64,000 nt of DNA, taken from contig JAYESD010000002.1 of NCBI GenBank assembly GCA_036927565.1, positions 219,979,882 through 220,043,881 on the forward strand, in the 5' to 3' direction. This document shows, one piece after another, positions 22,986 to 33,184 of this stretch; position 1 is the first letter of the stretch, and each line of letters opens with the position of its first letter. A program made the position numbers and the translations under genes. The DNA comes from Tuctoria greenei. Its lineage: Eukaryota; Streptophyta; Magnoliopsida; Poales; Poaceae. Below the pieces are notes generated by a model, which saw nothing but the letters and a program-made list of their open reading frames with translations, was not told the origin of the DNA and did not search any database.

Positions 22986-24853
22986 TGTAAGACCTATGTG
23001 TGCTGAATACATTGGCTTGTAGTGAATACACTTGGCTTTGATGATAAAAGTTTTGAATATCACCAAAACACCTTTTTATCAAGGTACGACTCTAGCTCTG
23101 AGCTACAGCAAGGTCCGACGGTAGGTACGGCTTGTTTTTGGGTAGCTTCGGCTACGTTAGATGCTAGGTCCGGCTTCTTGGTAAGATCCGACCAGCTTTG
23201 GTTAGCTCCGATGAGCTTTATCTTTAGCTCCGGCATGTCTTTGTTAGATCCAGCATGTCTTTGATAGCTCCGGCATATACTTGATAGCTCTGACATGTTT
23301 TTGATAAGCTCCAACGTACTTTGTCTAGCTCCGGATTTGGGTTGACTAGTTTTGACTAGTTTTTGGTAAGCTCCGGTGCTAGGATATACTAGTTTTGGAA
23401 AGCTCCGACGCTAGATTCTAATAGCTTTTGTTAGCTCCGGCTCAAGCTCCGGGTTGCTCTGGCAAGGTCCGGAACTTGACCGAAGTGCTTCTGCTTTTCA
23501 TTTGCAATGTTCCGTACTTGCTTTACATTGTTGGAAAGATTGCTTAGTATTCATTTGCTAAGTTTTTGGTGCGTTTTGGATGATATGGTTGATATCGTTT
23601 CTACTGTGTTTTTGCAACATGCTTATGTGAGGTTCTCACGTAAGGTGTTGTGTTCGGAACTAACTTGAGTCAAGTCGAGGACTTGGGCTCGTATGGATTG
23701 TTTGTTTGTTCATGTGCAGGTGTTGCTTGAGTTCAAGTCATGGCTGCTGATAGGATCCATTGGACTAGTCTCAGGAGGAGATGAGGTTCCAACAACCAAG
23801 TTCGGGAGGAACTGTGGTTGAGCGGGTCAGGAGGTCACGCAGGATGATTGAATCAAGGGCAGTGCATATGAAGGTCGAAGGAAGGTGTTCGCACGTATGC
23901 ATGCGGTGCATGACGTGGCAATATGCTTCTAGAGACAGATTATAGAAGGAAGATCTGATCGGAAGGATCGGATCGTATCGGTTGAAGACTTAGGCTGCTA
24001 GCTGAGTCGGTTATGGCTCGGTATGGAATGTATCGAGTTGGTTTTGTTAGGATTTCGTGTGTGTCACGAATTTGAGTTGTTTAGGAATGTGGGATACGTT
24101 CCTAAGGTGTTTGGAAGTCTTAAGATTGCTTCTATCTGCGTATAGAAGAGTCCTAAGCAGTTATGGAAAGTTCCGATTGTGATCGGATTAGGATTGGAGT
24201 CCTAGTTGAGATTGAGATGGCCTAAGGGCTGGTTATATAAGCAAGGGAAGGCCAAAGCTCGTGTGAGACGACTTTGGGGGGCTGTTCCTCTTGTGTTATA
24301 TTGAATAAAATTCATAGTTTGAAGGAACTTTTGTGCCTTGTTCGTCCAACTTGTTCCAGACAAGTTTTACTCGTCAAGTTTCTGGACAGCACTACCTTTC
24401 GTCGGTGGTTTTATCATAACTCTAGTTTTATTGATCCAATTGACGTTATTATTTTTGGGTTGTCTTCACAACTTGATTTTCTATCATCTATCAAAATTTC
24501 ACGGTCATTGGATTTGTGGTTTCTGAGCTACACGAGTTTCTTTGCAGCATTCCAGAAACTGTTTTTCTCGGGTAGGTCAGATTGATCATAGTCTGATTTT
24601 TTGATCATAACATTAGTTTTTCTCGACGGATTTGAGTAATTCTTTTTGTGTTGTCTTCGTGACTTGATTATCTCTGATATCTATCACTTTTTTCATGGTG
24701 AAACACATTTAGATTAGTCTCATACACGATTTCTTTAACATATCATTTTTCCGCCGAAAGGGTTTGGGGTTTTAATTGTTTCCGCTGCGTAAGATTTTTA
24801 AATCTACCATTCACCCCCCTCTGGTAGCTTTTCACGTGCTCTTCAATCCTACA
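22986..24853 (+). repeat. 3' LTR of B1
   Basis: TGTAAGACC...AATCCTACA, 1868 bases, collinear with 14509-16376. By eye, about a dozen differences occur in the first 380 bases, mostly inside TCCGG motifs. Confidence 0.95.
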
Positions 24854-24858
24854 CATGA
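24854..24858 (+). repeat. Target-site duplication, right copy, element B1
   Basis: CATGA matches 14504-14508. Confidence 0.95.
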
Positions 24859-25770
24859 TCTACTCGAGGAGTGAGGAGGAACATGAGGAGCATTTGAGGA
24901 TCACATTTCAGAAATTGAGGGAACATTAGCTATATGCCAAATTCAGCAAGTGCCAATTTTGGTTAAGGGTGGTGTAATTTTATTGATATATCATCTCCGG
25001 AGGAGGAGTATTAGTTGACACAGGAAAAGTGAGGGATGTGTTGAAGTGGGAACCGCTGCGGAATGTGAATGAGATAAGGAGTTTTCTCGAAATGGCTGGA
25101 TATTACCGTCGATTCATCAAGGACTTTTCTAAGATAGCTAAGCCTATGACTGAGCTGTTAATGAAGGAGAAGCCTTTCAAATGGATTCAAGCTTGTCAGG
25201 ATAGTTCTGAGGAGCTAAAGAAGAGATTGAAAACAACACCTGTGTTGGTATTGCCAGGCGTAAGGAAGAGCTTTGACATTTGTTGTGATGCTTCAAGGCA
25301 ACGACTTGGTTGTGTTTTGATGCAGGAAGGCCGAGTAGTGGCTTATGCATCCAGGCAATTGAAGAAACATGAGCAGAATTATCATACCCATGATCTTGAA
25401 CTTGCAGCCGTAGTGCATGCCTTGAAGAATTGGAGACATTATATTCTTAGGCATAGGTGTGAGGTTTACACAGATCACAAGAGCCTCAAGTACATCTTCA
25501 CGCAAACGGATCTGAATTTGAGGCAATGAAGATGGTTGGAACTCATTAAAGATTTTGATGTGGGAAATTATCACTTAGCGAAGGCTAATGTAGTGGCCGA
25601 TGCTTTGAGTCAGAAAGGAGTAAGTCACCAACTCACGGTTCGAGAATTGCCTCCCGAGCTATGCAAGGAGTTTGAACGATTAAATCTTGGATTTGTGAAT
25701 GAGATGGGGGATAATGGGGTTAAATACGACCTTGGAGCAAGAAATCCGAGAAGGTCAGATCAAGGATGAG
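24859..25770 (+). pseudogene. Element C RT C-terminal part and RNase H
   Basis: The RT resumes with YSRSEEEHEEHL immediately after the duplication. A few stops occur at 24925-24990, then an open frame from 25029 has EIRSFLEMAGYYRRFIKDFSKIAKPM (RT thumb/connection) and the RNase H motifs ICCDASRQRLG, YHTHDLELAAVV and YTDHKSL. A TGA at 25527-25529 is followed in frame by DVGNYHLAKANVVADALSQK, the end of RNase H. It is inactive because of multiple stops. Confidence 0.88.
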
Positions 25771-26940
25771 GAAATCAACGAAATCAAAGAAAGAACCCAA
25801 GAGACAAAATTCTGATTTTATGAGGATGACCAAAGTACTCAATGGCTTGGGAAGAGGATTGTTGTGCCTAATGTGAAGCACCTCCGTGAAACAACATTAA
25901 AGGAGGCACATGATTCACCTTAATCAATTCATCTCAGCTGTACAAACATGTACAAAGACTTGAAAACATGCTATTGGTGGGCTAGCATGAAAAAGGACAT
26001 AGCTGAATATGTAGCTTTGTGTGATGCGTGCCAACGGGTCAAAGCCGAACATCAAAGGCCAACCGGATTATTGTAGCCATTGAAGATTCCGGAATGGAAG
26101 TGGGAAGAAGTTAGTATGGACTTCATAGTTGGATTACCGTGAACCTAGTCTAGTTATGACTCGATATGGGTTATCGTAGATCGGTTGACGAAATAAGCTC
26201 ATTTCATTCCTGTCAAGACTACTTATGGTTGAGAAAAGTTGGCAGAATTGTATATGGGAAGAATGGTGTGCTTACACGGAGTACCCAAGAGAATAGTGTC
26301 CGATAGAGGTTCTCAATTTACCTCAAGGTTCTGGCAAAAGCTACACGAGTTGATGGGAACTCAATTGAATTTCAGTTCTGCATATCATCCTCAAATGGAT
26401 GGGCAAACCGAGAGAACAAATCAGATTTTGGAGGACATGCTAAGGGCTTGTGCGTTGAAGTATGGAGGAAATTGGGACAAAAGTGTGCCATATGCTGAGT
26501 TCTCCTACAATAACAGTTATTAAGCAAGTTTGAAAATGTCACCATATGAAGCGTTGTATGCGAGGAGGTGTAGAACACCAATGTTTTGGAATGAGATAGG
26601 AGAAACTCAAGTGTTTGGGCCTGATGTGATACAAGAGGCTGAAAAGCAAGTTTAGGTAATTCGTGAAAATCTAAGGGCTGCTCAATCAAGACAAAAGGGC
26701 TACGCGGATAATAGGCGGAGTAACTTAGCCTTTGAAGTGGCAGACTTCGTATACCTTAGAGTGTCACCTATGCGAGGTCATAAGCGGTTTAATGTTAGAG
26801 GCAAGTTGGCACCTCGCTATATTGGACCATTCAAGATTTTGGCCAAACGTGGAGAAGTTGCATATAAACTGGAGATGCCAGCACATCTTTCTGATCTCCG
26901 CAATGCGTTCCATGTTTCACAGCTCAAGAAGTGCTTAAGG
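25771..26940 (+). pseudogene. Element C integrase
   Basis: The zinc-binding region is partly visible (YWWASMKKDIAEYVALCDACQRVK, with the CX2C pair), then WEEVSMDFIVGLP (first Asp), VSDRGSQFTS (second Asp) and HPQMDGQTERTNQILEDML (Glu). The GPF/Y-type module RYIGPFKILA with LRNAFHVSQLK follows. Stops are frequent (about 25921, 26074, 26140, 26146, 26188, 26230, 26521, 26653), several of them TAG or TGA where Gln or Arg would be usual. The first and last thirds stay in the same frame over long stretches. Confidence 0.85.
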
Positions 26941-27144
26941 GTACCGAAAGAACAAGTGCCAATGGATGAATTGGAGGCATATTTGACTTATGCCGAGCAA
27001 CTGGTCAAAATCTTGGAAACCAAGGAGAGGGTCACGGGAAACAAGGTTATTCGATAGTGCAAAGTACAATGGAAGCATCATACAGAATCGGAAGCAACTT
27101 GGGAACTAGAAGATGACCTCAAGAAGGAATTTCCCTATCTCTTT
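26941..27144 (+). pseudogene. Element C chromodomain
   Basis: The C-terminal tail has a chromodomain pattern: VKILETKERV, VIR, CKVQWKHH and EATWELEDDLKKEFPYLF. Such domains bind modified histones and steer chromovirus insertion. A TAG at 27055-27057 lies in the middle, where element D has TGG. The similarity runs to about 27144, where a deletion joins it to the LTR. Confidence 0.8.
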
Positions 27145-29889
27145 CTCATGTTCATCCATCATGCATTGCATACATTCTTATACGTGTTTTACGTTAAGCA
27201 ACATAAAAGGAACAAGTTTAAAATGAATTAGAAGCAAAACACCACTTAAAAGTATGTAGAAGTACGGACTTGTCCGGTTCGTACCCCAGACTAGTCCAGT
27301 TTCCCCCTCTGATGCCCCTTTAGACTTGTCTGTTTTTGCTGTAGACTAGTCCGATTAAGTCTCTGTTCCATTCCTGACTTGTCCGTGATTGAGTGCGGAC
27401 TAGTCTGATCCTTGGTATGGTTCTCGAATAAGTTGTCAAATTGCCGGACTTGTCCGATCTATGCCACACTTGTCCATTTTCCTCTCTGGACAAGACCGGA
27501 CTTGTCCGTTTTCGTCTCTAACATCGGACTAGTATGGCCCCCTAGCGGACTTGTCCGGTGTGCTTGACTCGGATTCAATCTTTCCTCCATGACTTGTTTT
27601 TGGGTATTCACCTTAATTGTGCCCTAGAACATCGTGCCTAACCCCTGTGGAGCCCATGTGGGACCCGTACACGACCTCCACCGCCTTGAGCACGAAATCC
27701 ATCAAACCCTACCTCTCCACCTCTATATAAGAAATCCAACACCCCAATTTTTCACCTCTTTTCCACAATTGAAAGAAAACCAAACTCTAGTTTGTGGAAG
27801 CCGTCATCGAAAGAAGATCCAAAATCAAGGAAGAGAGGGAGAACACGAAGGGGATCAATCAAGCAAGATCTTCACCAAATTTTCATTCTTCATCACCAAT
27901 TCACCCTCAACTCTCCATCAACTGTTCATCACCAACCCTAGATTGCCAAGATTAAAGTGTTGCACTCAATTCTCGATCCTTGGAGTTCTACACACGTGGT
28001 ACACCTTTTACTTTCCCTTTTCCATGCAAGTTCATCCCCAATTCTCGCAGATCACGAAAACCCTACATTCTAGTTTTGATCAGGGCTGACTAGTCCGACC
28101 CTAGCATCGAACTTGTCCGGTATCTGAACCTATTTCAGATTGAATTAATTCCAATTTGACTCGAATCAAATCCAAACCTGTCCAAACTTGTTAAAAACTA
28201 TTAGAACCTGTTAGTAAACATTAATAGCAACTCATTAACAAGTTTTACCTCACAATTGCATTAATCACACATGTCATGGCATATTGAGTAATATATGAGC
28301 ACTTATCGTTTGTATTGTCTGTTTTGTATGATCTTTGCGCGGAATAGAAGGTTTTGCTCCAGAGGGTGCTGTTGAGGACCTCCAGCACCAGAATTTTGAA
28401 GTCTTTGACCCTAACCAAGCTCAAGAGCAAGGCAAGTGTCCTTGATCATATTGAGCCTGTTTTCAAATATTTTCTTTGCAAAATTGCATGCTTGTGTCAA
28501 ATTGATGGGAAAGCTGAAAATAGGTGTTTACTAGTCTTGTTTGACCATCCTTGTCACTTGGGACATATTGTAGAGAGTCGGGAAGGACTTTTTCCTTTTT
28601 TGCTTCGCTTTAATTGGGATGGGAGAACTACCAAATGGTTTAATTGTGAATTAATGAAGTTATGGATGATGAGAATTGATGAATATGGTTAATTGGTAAC
28701 ATGGGACTTGGGAGATCTAAGCAAGCATGGACTAGGGACTGGGTTGGATGTTATGGTGGTTTCGCTTGCTTTAGATCTAAGGACCGGTTTGTGCAGCGAC
28801 CATCTAGGATTTATAGTGCCACCACAAGGCGAAGTATGGGTGCGGCGTAGCTGAATAATTAGGTGTGCTGCTGGTATTGTATAGACCATTGGATGGTGCG
28901 GGGAATGGGAGTCGAGAAGGGCTACCCTGGGATCCGCAAGGAACATGAGGGGGCCTGTGGGTGGGAGAATGGAGATTCAAACCTGCTGGTGAAACCTTAG
29001 TGGGTCCATATATGCTAGTAGTACCTTTGTAAAACTATTTTGTGATCTCTTGGCCACACACCAAAGAAGTGTGATACGGAATATGCGAGGGTTCTTAGTC
29101 ATCAAAAGGTGATGAAATCACAAACATGTGGTTAAAGTGGTACAATCTCTGCAGACTGTGTCTAAAACTATCATGATAGCCGTGCTAGCGGTTATTAGCA
29201 ACCTGGACCCTCACATGATTAGTGGGAAACTTGGTATTTGGGATGGTTTGGTATTGGTTATGGTTATAGATTGAATTGTGATAAATGGATATGGTTATTA
29301 ATGACAGTGAGAATCTGGAGTATGGTTGAATAATTAATGCTGGTTTCATATTATGATATTTATGTGGGCTATGATGAGATTATTTCACATTGACACAGTA
29401 AGATGCTTCTACCTGTTTTTAAAAGTACTTTTCACCAATTAGCCATTATTTATTATCAATGCCTTGCTTAAGCTACATGTCATTATTTTCCCACATTTGC
29501 TGAGTACAACATGTACTCACCCTTGCAATTCTCCCACCAATGGTGTCAGGTGATGTCTGGGAGTATCGTGATGATAATGCGGAGTACTAGGCTGTGTGCT
29601 GCTGGCGACTTGCCTGTGGCGTTGCTTGGAGCCGCGCTACCCCTTATGCTTAGTTTGCTTAGTTGCTTAGCTTCATACTTATATTATTCCTGCTGCAGTT
29701 ATAGTTAATATTGATCATTGTAGTGTAACTTGAGGATTATTTGAGTATTGTAATAAAAGTACCTTCTTAATTAACTTGTGCTGTGGTAATTACCAGTTTA
29801 TCATTTGTGGATCACTTGTGTATGTGTGTTGAACATCTTGGGCACACATATGCATCACGCTTGGTTCATTTTCGGAACCGGGTGTCACA
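27145..29889 (+). repeat. 3' LTR of element C
   Basis: It begins abruptly at CTCATGTTC; the first about 10 bases of the LTR, the polypurine tract and the spacer seen in element D are deleted. It ends in CCGGGTGTCACA. About 2745 bases are present. The TATA box is at about 27724-27730. CGGACTTGTCCG-type motifs lie at 27265-27560 and around 28085-28125. Its last 100 bases match the reverse complement of the element D LTR end. ORFs inside (27634-28089, 28354-28692) have no recognisable domain. Confidence 0.88.
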
Positions 29890-29894
29890 CAACC
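29890..29894 (+). repeat. Target-site duplication, right copy, element C
   Basis: CAACC matches 11415-11419. Confidence 0.9.
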
Positions 29895-31018
29895 TCCTGT
29901 CGTTCTCCTTCTCTCTCTACCTTTGTTGTTGCTTGGGCAAATCTTGTGCTTGTATGCTCCTTGAGAAATTATTGCTTGCAGCGGGTTCCTTCTCCTCCTA
30001 GTTGTGCTTCTCGTCAGACTTCATTTGTGGTGTTCACTATCGAAATGGATATGCATATAAAAATAGAATTATGATTTAGTGCTTGAGAATAGAGGATTTA
30101 TGAATCCGAAGCTAAATCGTAGAAATAGGAACATCTTTGTAAGAGTTTAATCAAATTTGCTTGAACCAAAAGGATAGATTTTTCTTAATTCAATTTGAAG
30201 TATGAATTAGGTTTATAGGTTTTAACCTACGCATGAGGCTATTACTTAATGCTCTTTTGGTCAACCAAGGTTTAAACTTTATAATTGAGTTCCTGGGTAA
30301 ATAAAATAAGTCTAGGCAAAATTTCCAATTTTCTACTAACATGATTGTCCAGAATAAATTGTTCATAACCAATTAAGTTTTTAAAAGGCATAGAAGGGTA
30401 TTCAATTAATTTATGATGAATGGCAGTGAACATTTTTCTGGAGACACTAGGCTATACTAGGATATTACTAGAATATTTTCAGAATTTTATACTGTTATCA
30501 TGTGGCATAAGAATTATTCTATGATTTCCTCTTCTCTGAATTTTATACAAGATTATAGGGTAGTTCATCTCAACTAAACTGGTTCAATGCAAAGCGGAGG
30601 TCACAAGTAATCCACGCGTTTCACATTTTCAATATTTTTCTACTATTTTATATGAGTTTTACAAGTTTGGATGATTTTCTGAATTTTTAGTAGAACCAAA
30701 AATGGGGAAATTAAAGAAAGGGCCAATGACTGGTGGGTCCACCCGCCAACTTCTTCTTCCTGGTGCAGGGAGGTGAGGCTGCGGCATGGGAGGCAGCACA
30801 GCTCTTCAGATCTTCGTTTGAGGAGGGCAGGGGCATCGGGGAAAAGACTAAAATGACTATGGCTGCGAGGGAAACCTTCTGAGGACCTCGGGGAAGGGTG
30901 GAGTTGGTTGGAACCTCAACAGCGGCGAGGGCATGGAGGCAGCGAGGGCCGGTGACCCACGCCCAATGTTGCATCAAAATCCTCGGGATAAGGCTCTAGA
31001 TGATCGTTGGAACATGTG
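29895..31018 (-). repeat. LTR H, right part
   Basis: This continues LTR H after the C insertion. A block TATCGAAATGGATATGCATATAA has a close counterpart in LTR G near 54796. An AT-rich part (30030-30710) and a GC-rich part (30740-31000) follow, as in G. The U3 start of the LTR is not reached before the Tat-type fragment begins at 31019. Confidence 0.55.
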
Positions 31019-31573
31019 TGTTGGTACCCTGCATACGGGGTACTCCTGCGCACAGGCCGAAAATGGCTAAGGACTCTACCGCCCTGCTGAGGTAGGGTCC
31101 GGAGGTGCCATGTGTCTGGCAGGCCCAGACCTAGTCCCTCCTCAGGTGCACGCTCTAGGGTTGTCACGTGCCCCTCGGCTCCAAGCCCTGCCTGTCCTTA
31201 GAGGCGGGCCCCAAGGCCGCCACATGTCCTGCAGAGTTGGACCCCACCTCTCCTAAGAAGTAGGCTACAGAGTTGCCACATGGCCCGTGAAGCCGTGCCC
31301 CGTCTCTCAATAGAGGCAGGCCCCAAGGCCGCCACATGTCTTGCAGATCCGAACCTCACCTCTCCTAAGAGGTGAACTCCAAAGCTGCCACATGGCTCGC
31401 GGTAAAGGACCAGGCCTGCCCCGAAGAGGCAGGCCTCGGTGCCGCCACTTGACCAACCACTCGCTTTGAGCGACAGGACACATGAGTTAAGAACAATGTG
31501 CTCTGTCCACTCAGGCATTGAAGACACGTGCCTTCCCCAAGTGCACGGGTGTTGACAGCTATTATATACCAAT
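31019..31573 (+). repeat. Fragment of a Tat-type gypsy LTR
   Basis: It starts TGTTGGTACCCTGC, aligns in layout with the element E LTR start TGTCGATACCTTAC at 35308, and repeats GCCGCCACATGTC and AGGCGGGCC units (31200-31440). It stops where element F begins; the downstream remainder was not found. It is probably a distant relative of the E family LTR. Confidence 0.6.
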
Positions 31574-33131
31574 TTCTAAAAGTGCATCTAGGAATCCCTT
31601 GTGGGTTTTGGATGATTTATGACAAGCAAATGAGATCCTAAACTCTTTGTTGAGATGAGCACAGGTTTTAATAGCAAAATAAGCAAAGTGCCAAAAAGAA
31701 AGGAGAATGAGGAGCAAAGTTGTAATGAGCTCAAGGAAGAAGAATAGTAGATCATTGTGTATGGAGTGTGTTAAGGAAACACGCCCCAAGAGCTCAATCA
31801 CGATTAAACACACATTGCACAATTTATACAGGACCGGACTAGTCCCAATGTCACCGGACTAGTCCGATATCCCTTCTGCACAAGCTCGGACAAGTGCTAT
31901 ATCCATCGAACTAGTCTGATATCTCTCTGACTAGAATCAGACTAGTCCTCCCCAGTGCGGACTAGTTCTCAAAACACTTCACAAGTCACACAAAATCGGA
32001 CAAGTCTGATCACCATCAGACTAGTCCGATATTCATTCTGATCTAAATTGGACAAGTCTGATATTAGCACGGACTAGTCCGAAAAACTCTCCGACCTAAA
32101 TCGTACATGTCCTCCAAGTGCGGACTTGTCCCCATAACCACTTAGGGTTTCACTATCCGGACAAGTCCGATGTCCATCGGACTAGTCCGAAGATTTCCAG
32201 AAGCGAAATCGGACAAGTCCGCTCCTAGCCGGACTAGTCCGATATTTCGAGACACTTAGGGTTTGCTACACACGGCACAATGGACTAGTCCGGTGTCCAC
32301 CACGGACTAGTCCGATCTTTCTAAACCCTAACGGTCACTTTTAGAAACCCCATATAAATAGAGGTGCATGGCCCAACTTGAATCTCTCTCGAATCCTAGC
32401 GCCATCACACCTCCCAAGAGCCTCAAAAACACATCTCTCCACGAAATTAAGTGCAACCAAGATCAATCCTTTGAGGATACACTCTAGATCATTGGAGAGA
32501 CACGTTCAACACTCATTGAGCTCTTGGTTTGATTCTCTAACACACTCCTGTGATTTCATTGTAATCTTTTGAGTGTGTTCTTGGTGGTATTTCATGTTGT
32601 AATCTAGAGGAGCCCTGAACGTGTGAGAAGGCCCCTTTGAATTCGGTTATTCACCCCTTTGTGATAAGTGGAAGAGGATTGGCCTTGGTGGCGATCCGAC
32701 AAGGGTAGGGTTGGAGAAGACCCGGTCCTTTTGTGGACTCCTCAACGTGGATGTAGGTTGCCTCTGTGAGAATCGAACCACGGGATAAATCTCTTGTGTT
32801 TTTTGCTTTGTGTTCATCGTTCTTTACATCATATCAATCTAGGGTTTCAATTAATCTTGCTCACTTTATGTTGAAATATCAAATTTAAGATTGAATTGTG
32901 ATATACCCTAGTACATAATCTTGCAACACATAAATTACAAGTATATTTCCGCTGCTACACCCTAGAATCAAAGTTAATAAATCAAACTTGATCAACCGAG
33001 TCCGTACACTCCGGACTAGTCCGCACTTTACCAGACTAGTCTGATATCTCAAGTTTTGATCTGGTGATTAAGTGTTGCAGGTTCCGACAAATTTCAAAAA
33101 GGCCTATTCACCCCCCTCTAGGCCACATTCA
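31574..33131 (+). repeat. 5' LTR of element F
   Basis: The start AAAAGTGCATCTAGGAATCCC resembles the A LTR start; the exact first base is uncertain within about 10 bases. It ends CCACATTCA next to the primer-binding site. From 31830 to 32320 and at 33000-33050 it carries more than a dozen CGGACTAGTCCG-like palindromes. ORF 31562-31822 on the minus strand is a by-product. Confidence 0.8.
32353..32360 (+). promoter_or_regulatory. TATA box of element F LTR
   Basis: CCATATAAATAGAGG follows directly after the CGGACTAGTCCG array, fitting a core promoter with upstream regulatory repeats. Confidence 0.6.
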
Positions 33132-33133
33132 AT

Positions 33134-33145
33134 TGGTATCAGAGC
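33134..33145 (+). promoter_or_regulatory. Primer-binding site of element F (initiator Met tRNA)
   Basis: TGGTATCAGAGC lies two bases after the LTR end. Confidence 0.92.
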
Positions 33146-33184
33146 AGGTTCTTCAAGAAAGAGACTAATCGTTCGAAGAAGATC

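Larger units (their letters stand above)
14509..24853 (+). mobile_element. Ty1/copia retrotransposon B1, Sirevirus type
   Basis: It has two complete LTRs of 1868 bases each, a CATGA target duplication, an initiator-Met primer-binding site, gag with two CCHC knuckles, pol in copia order, and a 3' region rich in polypurine motifs. Total length is 10,345 bases. It is a sister of B2 at 39740-49988. The coding part carries several frameshifts and stops, so it is non-autonomous now. Insertion occurred after that of C, because it splits C. Confidence 0.95.
11420..29889 (+). mobile_element. Ty3/gypsy chromovirus C (Tekay/Del type), split by B1
   Basis: The element has LTR ends TGTAACACC...GTGTCACA and a perfect CAACC target duplication. 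The internal order is gag with one CCHC box, protease, RT, RNase H, integrase, chromodomain, which is that of a chromovirus; RT before integrase makes it gypsy. About 8.1 kb belong to C and 10.35 kb to inserted B1. Many stops, frameshifts and two LTR-edge deletions show long inactivity. It is in the same family as element D: gag, leader and LTR ends match closely. It is inserted in LTR H. Confidence 0.9.

Noticed and set aside
28354..28692. ORF of 112 codons as a host gene
   Set aside because: It lies inside the 3' LTR of element C and has no recognised domain.
29511..30074. Cys/Ser-rich short ORFs as secreted peptides
   Set aside because: They straddle the C LTR end and LTR H, so they are chance frames across a transposon junction.
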